DNA from: Littorina saxatilis
Lineage: Eukaryota; Mollusca; Gastropoda; Littorinimorpha; Littorinidae
DNA: 64,000 nucleotides
Assembly (NCBI RefSeq): GCF_037325665.1
Contig: NC_090260.1
Location: 34,434,444-34,498,443 of the forward strand
Direction: 5' to 3'
Under the pieces are notes generated by a model. The model saw only the letters and a list, made by a program, of their open reading frames with translations. It was not told the DNA's origin and did not search any database. The translations under genes and the position numbers were made by a program. Below are positions 1 to 11,002 of this stretch, in pieces (the first letter of the stretch is position 1; each line of letters opens with the position of its first letter).

Positions 1-122
1 GGCCGATGTGAATGCGTGATATATTGTGTAAAAAAAATCCATCTCACAAGGCAGAAATTAATATGTAAAGCGCTTTAATAGAGAACGCCAAGCGCTATAT
101 AAATCTCCCATATAAATAAATA
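1..122 (+). repeat. 3' tail of a tRNA-type SINE, cut by window start
   Basis: The sequence beginning ggccgatgtgaatgcgt and ending in 'aagcgctatataaatctc' plus (ataa)n matches the 3' half of the SINE at 55253-55612. A related tail lies near 50118-50180. The body lies outside the window. The tail grades into a (CA)n tract. Confidence 0.6.
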
Positions 123-298
123 AACACACACACACTCCTTCACACGCACGCACACAGACACGTAGACACGGACAGATACACACGCACACACACACACACA
201 CACAAACATACACTCACACACACACACATAAACATACACAAACACACACACAAACATACACACACACACAAACACACACACACACACACACCAAACCA
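120..298. repeat. (CA)n microsatellite
   Basis: About 180 bp of imperfect CA dinucleotides with interspersed AAACATA. Open frames through it (Val/Cys or His/Thr strings) are artefacts of the repeat. Confidence 0.9.
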
Positions 299-540
299 CA
301 GACTATCGAAGTCCTGGAGCTCCCCACCCCAACCCCCGCGACACCCCCCCCCCCCACCTACCCCCAACTCTTCTCCCTGCTTAGTGGCAACACGTGGAAG
401 CAATCGCAACATTTGGCAGGAGAGAATTAAGGCCACTAATGCTCTACGCCTGCACGAGTTTCTTGGGGTGCATGTCGATCTGATCGGGTCATTTGCTCCG
501 GCGTATGGGCCTCATTTGCACGTATCGCTCATCGCTAGGC

Positions 541-690
541 TCTGGCACTGTGACTCGGTCTCGCCAATTGGCCGCCAAACGAGCGGATGTCATCTCTCTC
601 TGGCATTCCGCGTTGTTTGGTACGAGATGGCGGTCAAGTAGTCTGGACACAGACAGCTAGCTCGGTCCGAATCATCCCGACACAACTGAA
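541..690. repeat. Dispersed ~150-bp repeat, copy 1
   Basis: This copy contains 'cattccgcgttgtttggta' and 'aatcatcccgacacaa'. The same order of motifs recurs at about 1152-1206 (partial), 2022-2100, 2998-3135 and 3240-3332. No coding potential and no clear terminal repeats are visible. Confidence 0.55.
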
Positions 691-782
691 ATGTCCAGAT
701 CTACTTTGCTGCACACTCACCAGAGAAAAAAACTCCTGCCCAACGCACCATTATAGAACATATATATATGATTTATATATAT

Positions 783-832
783 ACGATATTTCTATCATCA
801 TCATCATCATCACCATCATCATCACCATCATC

Positions 833-891
<59 letters not shown>

Positions 892-895
892 TTAC
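783..895. repeat. (ATC)n trinucleotide microsatellite
   Basis: About 100 bp of (atc)n with occasional acc units. A shorter tract of the same repeat lies at 1013-1036. One frame reads as poly-Ile and another as poly-His. It is not a gene. Confidence 0.9.
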
Positions 896-1216
896 ACAAT
901 TAAAATCCTGTTTCTACTTGTTTATCATTTATTAGACATTTTTATTAGATTTAAGGACAAGGTGGTAAGAAAAGGCGCAGCCTTAAACCTCTATCCTTGG
1001 AAAATAAAGTTCCATCATCATCATCATCATCACCATAATAGTTTTTGTGGGGTATATTTCGTGCTGTTCTTTTCTTGTCGTATCTATCTGGAGAAATAAG
1101 CCCCGTACAAGATCAGCGCCCTTCCATCAATATGCATAGTTTCTGTCTCTGCAAATGAGTCGACAAGCAAGCGGATGTCATCTCTCGCATTCAGCGTTGT
1201 TTGGAGGAAGGAAACG

Positions 1217-1595
1217 CTAAAGCCCTGTCCAGACTTGGCCGCCGTTTTACGCTCTATGCGCCGCAGGCCGTTTTGTGCGTCGCGCGGGATTTGCCGAGTG
1301 GCCACACATCGACGATTCTTTTCACAACGCGGTATCAGTGCAGCGGGTCACCTGACAAGAAGGTTCAGTTGAATTCGACTGCCGCGCCGCGAGCAGCTGA
1401 CGTCATCGCTCTGGTTTGCTCTGATTGGTCAAATTTCCGTCGTTCTATGCCTGTGTCATAGAAATTAGAACACGCGCTATTCTTCTGCAAATAACGCTTC
1501 GCGATCATTGCACGACGCGGTGCGCCCAACGGGGCCGTTTTGAGCATAAGTCAAATGTGGACAGGGTCGGCCGGGAGTGTCTGGACGGGCATTTA
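1217..1595. mobile_element. MITE-like element with imperfect terminal inverted repeats
   Basis: The left end reads 'aaagccctgtccagactt' and the reverse complement of the right end reads 'aaatgcccgtccagacac', followed by a shared 'ggccg' stretch. The interior is GC-rich for this window and contains TGACGTCA and an ATTGG box, so it mimics a CpG promoter. No transposase frame is present. It is probably non-autonomous; the superfamily is undetermined. Confidence 0.5.
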
Positions 1596-1605
1596 AGGGT
1601 CTAAA

Positions 1606-1860
1606 TGTGACCCTCCACCACGGAATGAGTCACATGTCACCTTTGCATGATTTTCATATTTTTCAATTTTCCTAAAGAGTTTTTTTTATGCTCTATCCAG
1701 TGGTGAAACCTGTTTTAGAAAAGAGTGAAAACTGTTTGAGTTATAAGCCTGTGACTAAGGTGACCCTCACACTGTTACCAGACACTCCCCGGACTTTTAT
1801 TAAGCCTAGTGCAGAACCGCGCGAGGTGACATGCGACTCATTTCGTGGTGGAGGGTCACA
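1606..1860. mobile_element. 255-bp MITE with TGTGACCCTCC ends, copy 1
   Basis: It starts TGTGACCCTCCACCACG and ends with the reverse complement. The interior has 'tgctctatccagtggtga'. A second copy in the opposite orientation lies at 16650-16902. It is non-coding. Confidence 0.75.
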
Positions 1861-2021
1861 AATTGCCTATATTGGACATAACTTGGTTTATACGATAGTT
1901 TGAAAAAAAAATCGGGAGCTGGTTGAAAACGGGAGGATGACGGGAGTGGGGGTGATAAGATATTTTAAAAAGATCTGTTTAAGAATAAGATTGGATAAAA
2001 TCGAGTACTTTGTATCACCTT

Positions 2022-2100
2022 ACGTTGTTTGGTACGAGACGGGGGTCAATTATAGGCTGACCACAGACACCTCGGGCCGAATCATCCCGACACAAATGAA
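2022..2100. repeat. Dispersed ~150-bp repeat, copy 3
   Basis: Carries 'cgttgtttggtacgagac' and 'gaatcatcccgacacaa', as in the copy at 541-690. It is followed at 2105-2134 by six GATAA units. Confidence 0.5.
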
Positions 2101-2502
2101 CATCGGATAAGATAAGATAAGATAAGATAAGATGAAAAAACTATAATGTCATTTTTCATTATATACATTGACATGGAGCTCAGTCCGTTGAGTGTTCAGG
2201 TGGCAGACTTACGCACAACGTTGCAACAACTTTCAAGCCGGCGATTTTGTTTTGGGTCAAAACCGAGTATCATGTGAGGTTGATGGAAAGATTGCTCACA
2301 GTCCACCATGTAAACGGGACTTAAGTGAAGGGCTGCTCACATACAGCGACCCCCCCCCCCCCCCCCCCCTCCGATACACACAAACAGTCATGTGTAATCC
2401 CCCTCATCCCCATCCTCTTTCAAAGTCTTAGTTTTTTCAGAGTTTCTGTGCACAATGTCTCAAAATGTACCTGTATTGACAAAAAATTGATACCTTCCTT
2501 TT

Positions 2503-2882
2503 TTTTCTTCTTCTTCTGCGTTCGTGGGCTGAAACTCCCACGTACACTCGTGCTTTTTGCACGAGTGGAATTTTACGTGTATGACCGTTTTTTTTACCCC
2601 GCCATTTAGGCAGCCATACGCCATTTTCGGAGGAAGCATGCTGGGTATTTTCGTGTTTCTATAACCCATCGAACTCTGACATGGATTACAGGATCTTTTT
2701 CGTGCGCACTTGGTCTTGTGCTTGTGTGTACACACGGGGGTGTTCGGACACCGAGGAGAGTCTGCACACAAAGTTGACTCTGAGAAATAAATCTCTCGCC
2801 GAACGTGGGGACGAACTCACGCTGACAGCGGCCAACTGGATACAAATCCAGCGCGCTACCAACTGAGCTACATCCCCACCCC
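2503..2882 (-). mobile_element. tRNA-derived SINE, full length, head type 1
   Basis: Read on the minus strand, it begins with a tRNA-like head (gtagctcagttggtagcgc as box A, gagttcgtcccc as a decayed box B). The body follows with 'gtgcgcacgaaaaagatc' and 'cagcatgcttcctccg', and it ends in the 'cccacgaacgcagaag' tail and (GAA)n. The repeat taccttcctttt at 2491 and 2883 is the target-site duplication. It is a SINE copy, not a working tRNA gene. Confidence 0.85.
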
Positions 2883-2997
2883 TACCTTCCTTTTAATATC
2901 GTCTTTCCTCAAATTTTTAGAACTCTTGAAAGGGATAACTGGTAGTGGGGGGGGGGGGAGGGGGGGTGTTGACCATATTGATAGGGATTGCATGGCA

Positions 2998-3135
2998 ATT
3001 AGCACTCGGTCTCACCAAATGAGCTGCCAAGCGAGTGGTTGTCATCTCTCGCATTCCGCGTTGTTTGGTACGAGACGAGGCTAATTAGTTAGGCTGATTG
3101 CAGACATCTGCTGAACTCATCCCGAAAGAACTGAG
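2998..3135. repeat. Dispersed ~150-bp repeat, copy 4
   Basis: This copy shares 'gcattccgcgttgtttggta' and 'ctcatcccgaaagaact' with the copy at 541-690. A more decayed copy follows at 3240-3332. Both are preceded by poly-G tracts (2947-2967 and 3180-3208). Confidence 0.5.
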
Positions 3136-3464
3136 CGGCCTTGCTTACAATTTGTCGGTGATGATGACAGGGGAGAAAGAGGGGGGGGGGGGGGTTGGGG
3201 AGGGGGGGGTCAACTATATTGGAAGTTACTGGCAATCAGATCACGTCTGGGGGAATGAGCCGTAGAGTGAGTGGTTGTCATCTCTAGGATTCTTTGGCAG
3301 GAGACGGGACGAATTAATTAGGCTGGGGGGCTTGCTTTTTTTTCTCTTTTTTTCTCTTTTTTTTCGCATTATTATTTTAGGTCAACATAGTTTGGTCGAA
3401 TGCACCTCCTTAGGAGCTGGTCACATGACCTTACATGTTGTTCTTGTGGTTTTTCAACAAAAAA

Positions 3465-3547
3465 AAACTTGGCCAAAAAATGATTGCAACAAATTTCAAA
3501 CCCAAATTAAAGCCTTAATTTGTTGCAATAATTTTTTGGCCAAGTTT
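3465..3547. repeat. Stem-loop with 31-bp arms
   Basis: The arms 3465-3495 and 3517-3547 are inverted repeats with one visible mismatch, around a 21-nt loop. The core is cttggccaaaaaa / ttttttggccaag. It could be a foldback-element remnant. Confidence 0.7.
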
Positions 3548-3767
3548 GATATTATACGTCTTAACATAAACAGCGTCATCAAAAAGATCTTCACTCAAAC
3601 GGACTGGCCTATAGTTTTATCTGACGAGTTGTTCATTACGATATATGCTGCCATTATACGCTTTTGAAAGACTTTAATTGACATGCCGGAAATCGCCGTG
3701 GGATTTAAGAGATTTTGTTTTTTTTATGGTGTGTTTGTTTGGTAGCGGTGGTGTTGGTGGTGGGGTG

Positions 3768-3782
3768 TATGTGTGTGTGTGC

Positions 3783-3829
<47 letters not shown>

Positions 3830-3861
3830 AGTGTGTGTGGGTGTGTGTGTGTGTGGTTTGT
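3768..3861. repeat. (GT)n microsatellite
   Basis: About 95 bp of GT dinucleotides with rare interruptions. Confidence 0.9.
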
Positions 3862-4079
3862 GAAAAACATCTACTTCGAACCATTGATCTTGTTTCAAAG
3901 AAAATAAAAAGTCGAATATGTGTTTTTGAGTGCCGTCACCCCTTTAAAAAAAAATGACATTCTCTTCCACGAGCGTACTGGGATATCAACAAGCAAAAGT
4001 AAAAACACACCTGCATTCTCCCGGGGCTAGCTTTGCTTTCCAGCCAACTTTCTCCTGGTTTTTTCTTCCTTTTGTTTAG

Positions 4080-4110
<31 letters not shown>

Positions 4111-5320
4111 TGTCTTCTTCTTTGAATGTGTGTGTTTTTACTCAATTAACTCGCAAACTTTGGCAGGTTTCCAACGCGACGAGTAAATTACGCAGTACAC
4201 GTGATGATTTAAATGTTCAATAAATAGGTAATCCCAGGTTAAGGCGCTGGTAAGTCGATCGTTGTATACTGTATCTCATCCGGGTTTTTTTGTGTGCGTG
4301 TGTCTAACTAATTATCTCTGTCTATGTCTGTGTACTTTAAAGTGATTATATCTAACAAGAGAACTGTCTTAAATCGCTCCAAGAGCTATACAGTTCAGGT
4401 CGGGGGCTGTAATTATGTGACCACACACCAGGAATACCTTAACATAAACGTTTGAGCGCTGAGTTACTCAAATTGAAAACGGCAGTGTTTTGAGTGGGCA
4501 TCCCAGACTGTAATTCTCATTGTGACGTTCTTTGCGCGAGTCGTAATTTTCGTCCTACCTTTCGACCCTGAGTATTAAATGCTCTATTCCTAGAGATACA
4601 GATTTGGAATTAAGCCGAGAGCTACAGAGTTCCTTTTTGGAGTTGAGTAGATGACAACACACATGTGGAAGGACTTAGAATTAGTGTTTGAGCGTTCTAT
4701 TTTTTTAAATCTGAATGCTATGTTTGGTAGTCATTGCAGACCGTGATATTCTCCAACAGACATTGTGTTGTTTCTGTTGTGCGAAACGTTTTAATATTCC
4801 TGTATGGCACGGAATTTGCATGCGTGAGCTGGACTGTAGGTTTGACTTTCTCAATACAATCTGCTTTGACGAATGGGTATCTATGAAAACTAAAAAAATA
4901 ATGATGACGACCGGAAGTCCCGACTCCTGACAGAAGAGCTGGGGAATGCAAACCGCCCGCTGATTAAAATTCATTTAATTATTTGTCATAGTTTCGAAGC
5001 AGTTTTAAGCAAATTATTGTTTCTAAATTACAGTACGGCGAATTTCCCTTGAACTTTGCCAGGTCCAAATCGTCAGAAAACTTCCCAAAATGGCGTCTTC
5101 GGTATACTATCTTTATGAAAATGGTAAGCAGTAAAACAAATCGTAAAAAATAAAGCACACGATACGCCTGCACACAGCCCATTCTACGCGTGTTGCCACG
5201 ATACTCGCCAAACCTGATTGTGTTTGCTGTTGCGTGTCTATGAAGACGACCAATGCACAATGAACGGCTGAGAACGGGAAACATTTACGTGCGAGAGCGG
5301 AGCAGGATGCTGTCAAGATT
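3862..5320. other. Intergenic, no gene recognised
   Basis: The stretch holds a short (TTTC)n run (4078-4109) and otherwise unique-looking AT-rich sequence. The open frames here are under 110 codons, lack family resemblance and lack paired splice signals. Confidence 0.5.
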
Positions 5321-5325
5321 AATGC

Positions 5326-6130
5326 AACATGTGACATGCACCTTATGATGTAGTATAAAGAAGTGTTTACGACGGGAAACATCTTATTCACGGCCACAGG
5401 GGCTTGTGTCAAAGTGCACTTGATCAAATGAGGCATGTAACTTGGGATGTATTATAAAGAATTGTTTACGACGGGAAACATCTTATTCGCGGCCACAGGG
5501 GCCTGTGGCAGAGTGCACCAGATCAAATGTGACATGCACCTTCTTATGTATTCCAAAGAATTACTTGCCATGGCGGACATCTTCTTCACGACAACAGGAG
5601 CTTGTTATGTGTCAACGTGCAGTAGATCAATTAATGTGACATGCACCTTATGATGTAGTATAAAGAATTGTTTACGACGGGAAACATCGTATGCACGGCC
5701 ACAGGGGCTTGTGTCAAAGTGCAGCAGATTAAATGTGACATGCACCTTGTGATGTATTCTAAAGAATTGTCTACGAGAAGAAATGTCTTATTCGCGGCCA
5801 CAGGGGCTTGTGTCCGAGTGCGGTAGATCAAATGAGGCATGCACCTTCTTATGTATTCTAAAGAATTGTTGACCGTGGCGGACATCGTCTTCACGAAAAC
5901 AGGAGCTTGTGTCAAAGTGCAGTAGATCAAATGTGACATGCACCTTGTGATGTTTTATAAAGAATTGTTTACGACGGGAAACATCTTATTCGCAGCCACC
6001 GGGACTTGTATCAAAATGCCTGGCTTGGTGCAGCAGATTTCATGTGAGAGGCACCTTCTGATGTATTATGAAGAAAATGTTACCATGTAACAGCCTACTA
6101 GAGGCTTGTATCAAAGTGCCTGGCTTGGTG
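5326..6130. repeat. Degenerate ~100-bp tandem repeat (minisatellite)
   Basis: About seven to eight copies of a unit containing 'tgtttacgacgggaaacatc', 'cggccacaggggcttgtgt' and 'caaatgtgacatgcacctt'. Successive 'aaacatctta'-type motifs recur roughly every 100 bp. The last copies (from 6010) are more diverged. Apparent minus-strand proteins across it are only the repeat. Confidence 0.85.
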
Positions 6131-6518
6131 CAATAGATCACGTTGTCACGGAATGTTGGCGTATCTCGATTCTTGGCGATTTTGATGTTTTTATGCTTTC
6201 GACTAAGTAATTCATTCTCCATTAGAAATATTTTATCAAATACGATTGACAATACATGATTTAACATTCTTTTATCTTTATATACATACCAGGTACAAAT
6301 ATAAACACTCTTTCATAATAAAAACAAATCAGTTTTGGCCTTCTCCTAAATAAAAGCTGTCGTGAACGAGTGACGCCAAAATTCCATGCACCTGCTGATG
6401 TAAGACAACGGATTATTTACGAGAATAAATATTTTAACCACGACGACCTCTATCACAATCTGAGCTCTGTCCGTGTGCTCTTATTATATACCTTCGCCCG
6501 TGTATTCTGCTTGTTTGT

Positions 6519-6737
6519 TTGTGTGTGTGTGCGTGTGTGTGTTTGTGTGTGTTTGTGTGCGTGTGTGTGTGTGTGTGTGACACACAAGAATACACACAAG
6601 AACACACACACACACACACGAACACACACACACACACACACACCTACATACACACACACACAAACACACACACACACCAACAAACACACACACACACACA
6701 CTAACACTAACACTAACACACTAACACACACACCACT
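6519..6737. repeat. (GT)n followed directly by (CA)n
   Basis: A GT tract (about 6519-6580) is followed by a CA tract (about 6590-6737). The two can pair as a hairpin of some 60 bp. CTAACA units end the CA side. Confidence 0.85.
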
Positions 6738-7164
6738 TACTTTTGATATTATGTGCCGTACACGAAAGAAGTGTTTTTTTCTATCGCAATCTGTCCTTCG
6801 ACTTAGATAAACATGCCACATAAATCCTAACTGAAGTGAAAAACAAAACATTCCTTCAAATTGTATCAGAGGTGGACAAGAGAAAGATTTAATTTTCCTC
6901 CCGCCTTTGCCAGAATATAAATCAATATGAATCAAATGTAGACCTGCAAAATATTCCCTCGAGATTAGATTTGTGGTAAAAAAAACATTTGATTAATCGA
7001 TCTTCCGTAAGATAGAGATTCTGTGAAAGGCTAGGCGATGCAAAGTTTATTGTATGCAGGCATTAGCCCAGACACATGTATACAAAAAATGTTTGCCATT
7101 ATTTTTTTGTTATATCGCTGTGACTGAATTCTGGAAGCTTCATCCTAGTGAACAGTTACCAACA

Positions 7165-7322
7165 AGAAAGTCGCACTACCCAGGTGTGTGCGTGTTTCGT
7201 TGTAAATCAGCCACCTGCACAAATGGCAGAATGACCGAGGTCTGATACGTGCCACAGTGGTGACACGGGGGTGGGACATGGATACCGTCCCTGCCGGGAT
7301 TCGAACCAGTAATCCGCGGGTC
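7165..7322 (-). mobile_element. tRNA-SINE fragment (head plus adjoining body)
   Basis: It contains 'ggtgacacgggggtgggaca' and 'gggattcgaaccagtaatc', a decayed box B on the minus strand. Relatives lie at 44800-45003 and, on the + strand, near 28300-28500. Confidence 0.55.
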
Positions 7323-7325
7323 ATA

Positions 7326-7467
7326 ATGTGCGTGTGTGTTTGTGTGTGTTCGTCCGTGTGTGTGTAAATATGTGTATGTGAGCGTGTGTGTGTGTGTGCG
7401 TGCGTGTGCGTGTGTGTGTGTGTGTTCGTCCGTGTGTGTGTAAATATGTGTATGTGAGCGTGTGTGT

Positions 7468-7501
<34 letters not shown>

Positions 7502-7545
7502 ATGTGTGTGCGTGCGGCGTGTGTGTGTGTGTGTGTTTGTGTGAT
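7326..7545. repeat. (GT)n microsatellite with internal duplication
   Basis: About 215 bp. A segment with 'gttcgtccgtgtgtgtgtaa' occurs twice, about 77 bp apart. Confidence 0.85.
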
Positions 7546-8920
7546 CAAAACTTTTCTAATCATTTCTTGTTGACGCTGAAGGTGGAAATAAAGACTGTTT
7601 CTGGTTGTGTCCTATTGACTGAGTCAGGTGCTCGATCTTTGTGCACAGTGGTGGGGTTTTTCTTTTCTTTGTTTAAGAATTACTTTCGTTAAAGCCACTA
7701 GTGGCTTTAAATACATTTTTAAAAATCATAAAATAAATTCCAACTCACATTAGCAAGTAATCAGGACATTGATTTTTTGTATTTGACTAAGTGGGGGAGG
7801 GGGGGGGGGTTGTACAAAAAGCCTTACCAGATCTGAGAAGGTGAGCCTTTAGGCGCAGGAACGCTCAACAACATTAACACAATGTGACATATAACATGGC
7901 ATAACGGACTCTAGCGAACGGTTAAATAACACCTGTTGAACAACAAACAACACAAAGATTAAGCCTTTTAATTAAGTGTTAGGGTTAAAAAAAATCTCAT
8001 CACTCAAATGAAGCCCCCCCCCCCCTCACCACACCACACCATACCCCCCCTCACCACACCACACCATACCCCCCCCACCGCAAACACACACACACACACA
8101 CTCACACAAACGCATACACACACACACACACAATACACATCTTAGATGACAAACAATTACAAGACTGACAAATGATTTTTGCAATCAAAACAATACTTTG
8201 AAAAACAGACACACATGTAGAGATCCACAACAACCAACCAACCAACTAACCAACGCACCAAACAACCAACCAACTAACCAACGCACCAAACAAGCAACAT
8301 GCAAAACAAAATCGAAAGCAACTTACCGATCCGGCAGTAGACAAATTCACAGAAAAACCAAACCTCAGCTCTTCGCAGCAGTAAAGAAGGCACTGGCAAC
8401 TTGCATCATCTGACACAATTGTGAGCAAATCTCTGCTACCCACAATATTATGGTCTGCCCCGCAAATATAAGCAAGCAGCCACGAATCCGCAACAGTCCC
8501 TCTCAGCGTAGGCCCTATTAACACCTTATGTCCAAAATAGTCCCTAGAACTGAGGACAAAAACTCTTAAAAAGCATAGCATAGCATAGCATCCGCGACAG
8601 AAGAGTCAACGCTATTCATGAAACTGTCCCCTGCAGGGAGGGAGATCAACGAATTGGCATCATCTTCCGAACACCACCTGTTGCCAGTAAAACCACATTG
8701 GCAGGAGCGAAGAAAAATTGTGTCCTGTACGCTCTGTAGACACAAGCCCCTTTGGCGAAAGCAGTCAACGAACGACTGGAGATGTACGAATGCCGCTGCT
8801 GCTGCTGTGGCGGAAAAGGATGTAATGCGGTGTTGCTTGGAGGACAAGTAGAAGACGCGAGAAGAGAGGGGAAAAAGCTGTGTGTGAGAGAGAGACAGAG
8901 GCTCTGTGTGTGGGGGGTAG
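7546..8920. other. Intergenic, simple repeats only
   Basis: C-rich and (CA)n tracts at 8013-8135 and a CCAA-rich repeat at 8229-8295. The rest shows no conserved coding frame; frames of up to about 110 codons at 8246-8851 overlap on both strands without homology. Confidence 0.45.
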
Positions 8921-8924
8921 GGGG

Positions 8925-9097
8925 GTGGGGGGTCGTGTGTGGGTGTGTGTGTGTGTCTGTGTGTGTGTCTGTGTGTGTGTCTGTGTGTGTGTGTGTGTAT
9001 GTGTGTGTGTCACAGTGTTTGTGTGTGTGTGAGAAAGAGAAGAAGAGAGAGAGAGGGGGGGCAAATGTGTTGTGCGTGCGTGCGCGATTGCGTGTGC

Positions 9098-9137
<40 letters not shown>
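8925..9137. repeat. (GT)n and (GA)n microsatellite cluster
   Basis: A GT tract with TCTGTGTG units runs from 8930 to 9030, followed by GA-rich runs at 9029-9058 and 9107-9134. Confidence 0.85.
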
Positions 9138-9142
<5 letters not shown>

Positions 9143-9577
9143 AAACGAAGTTTTTAGTCGAAGAAGAAGGGACAGTGGTTCTTATGGTTGCCATGTTGGG
9201 TTTTGTTTATTTGTGTTGTCGATTTAAACAGTTTCTTTGTTTGTTTGTTTGTTTTGAGCAGGACACTGGTTTATAAGTAGATTGGTTGGTTGCTTGGCTT
9301 CTTGCTTGTTTCTCCTTTTCCTTTTATCATTGTTTTCTTTTGATCAGCCAATCCAGAAACCGATTGAACACATGTTGACGACAGGCGCCCAGGGATAGGG
9401 CAGAAGACGGATCTGCTCCTTGTGTCTATAAGTTTGTGTGGACAGCTGTTTTCAAAAATCGCTGAAAGGATGCTTTACCGAGTTTCTAAATTTATACGCA
9501 ACTATTTGCACTTATTGATGTGTTTGTCAAGTCTTCGGTTATTTCACTCGTGTTTCGAAATCTTTTAATAAACGTGA

Positions 9578-9591
9578 TAGTGTGTGTGTGC

Positions 9592-9626
<35 letters not shown>

Positions 9627-9643
9627 AGTGTGTGTGAGTGAGT

Positions 9644-9683
<40 letters not shown>

Positions 9684-9740
9684 GTGTGATTGTGTGTGTG
9701 TGTGTGTGTGTATGATTGTGTGTGTGTGTGAGTGTGTAGG
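9578..9740. repeat. (GT)n microsatellite
   Basis: About 160 bp of GT with GAGTGTG interruptions. It abuts a diverged transposable element copy. Confidence 0.9.
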
Positions 9741-10030
9741 GCTATCCCAAGAAACCTACTCGGCAGATCTTCATGTAACTTTATATTTTCATGTGAATTC
9801 TTTTAGATGGTATCCTCTCAGTTTTTTATTTCATTTTTTTGTACTTGTATAAATGTATTTTATGACGTCATATCCGGCTTTAAATGACGGTTGAGACGAC
9901 CTTTTTTTCAACCAAATTGCTTGACATTTTAGCCCAGAAAGCTTTATCTCAGTCCGGACTATGGTATTACATTCCAGCTCGGAAGCTTAAAAACTTATTG
10001 ATGACTTTGTTCATTATATTTTTAAAAAGC
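9741..10030 (-). mobile_element. Diverged partial copy of the TTTAGTCAAG element
   Basis: It shares 'tgacgtcatatccggctt', a 'caaccaaattg' stretch and the 'gcttaaaaa..tattgatgactttg' block with the copies at 20092-21178 and 39762-40608, in the same order. Both ends are missing or decayed. Confidence 0.55.
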
Positions 10031-10099
10031 AAGAAAATGTCAGTAATACTTCAAAAATGTTTGCATTGTATTTCTTATTATTACCTGAATCCATATATA

Positions 10100-10331
10100 T
10101 ATTTCTGATGTTTGTTATATATGTAACAGTAAATTCATCAAACCAGTAAATTTGTAAATTCACTCCGTAAATTTACCAATTTACTGAAAAATTCAGGAAA
10201 TTTACAAATTTACTGAGTTTGACACCCAGGAAATTTACAAATTTACTGAAAATTTCAGTAAATTTACAAATTTACTGGTTTGATGAATTTACTGTAACAT
10301 ATATATATATATATAAAACATCAGAAATTGT
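10100..10331. mobile_element. Foldback element 1
   Basis: Long inverted arms. The left arm contains atttctgatg, then 'atatgtaacagtaaattca', then 'tcaaaccagtaaattt'; the right arm is the reverse complement, ending at catcagaaat. Internal AT-rich repeats also pair. No coding sequence is present. Confidence 0.7.
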
Positions 10332-10375
10332 GAAAGAAACAATTGAACACATGTTGACGACATTAACGATATATA

Positions 10376-10542
10376 TATATTATGTTACAGTTAATCTGTG
10401 AAACCAGGGAATACGTGTATTAACTAAACTATTTTAGGTAATACATGAATTAACTGTTTTTTTCCGTCAGTTAATTCATGTATTACCTAGTTAATACACG
10501 TATTCCCTGGTTTCACAGATTAACTGTAACATATATATTGAT
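10376..10542. mobile_element. Foldback element 2
   Basis: A near-perfect palindrome: 'tatgttacagttaatctgtg' at the left pairs with its reverse complement at the right, and 'gtaatacatgaattaactg' lies on both sides of a short T-rich loop. It shares the outer 'atgttacagt' end with foldback element 1, so both probably belong to one family. Confidence 0.75.
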
Positions 10543-10714
10543 AATGTTATGTTTACTCTCAAAATGCGCTCAGAAATTTTACAAAAATCGGTTTACGAAA
10601 TTATGTACATTGTACTACATTCACATGCTTCACTGAGACGAGCGCGACCCGTCTCCGTCTTTTGGTGTCGGCTAGCCAAGCCTTTCTACATGTAGACTCT
10701 GTGATGACTAAATT

Positions 10715-11000
10715 TCAGAGCGACTAACTCAAATAGCGGATTTTGCGACAAACTCCAACAGTGAATGTTGCGAGAAACAACCAAAGCGAATTTGGCGACG
10801 GACTCCAATAGTAGTTTTGCGACCAACTCCATCAGTGCATGTTGCCACAAACAGTGGATTGAGCGACAAACTTTAGAGCGAAGTTGGCGACAAACTCCAA
10901 AAACGCATTGTAAGACAACCTCCAACAGCCGATTGGGCGACAAAGTCCAATAGCGGATTTTGCGACAAACTTAAACAGCGGACTTTTGCGACAAAGCTAG
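10715..11000. repeat. Degenerate ~30-bp tandem repeat, left part
   Basis: Diverged units of the form 'gcgacaaactccaacagcg' are repeated about nine times. The array resumes at 12735-12795, so the transposon at 11000-12730 landed inside it. Confidence 0.75.
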
Positions 11001-11002
11001 AG

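Noticed and set aside
783-1036. Poly-His and poly-Ile proteins
   Set aside because: They are translations of (ATC)n microsatellites.
1217-1595. CpG-rich stretch with TGACGTCA and ATTGG as a promoter
   Set aside because: Related inverted ends show it is a short transposable element, and no transcript structure follows.
2803-2880. tRNA gene on the minus strand (also at 19670, 23738, 30389, 37690, 44940, 47925, 53960 and 55253)
   Set aside because: Each tRNA-like part is followed by SINE body and tail with target duplications, and the tRNA folds are decayed.
5113-5939. Minus-strand frames of about 100 codons with similar sequence
   Set aside because: They are readings of the ~100-bp tandem repeat, with stops between units.
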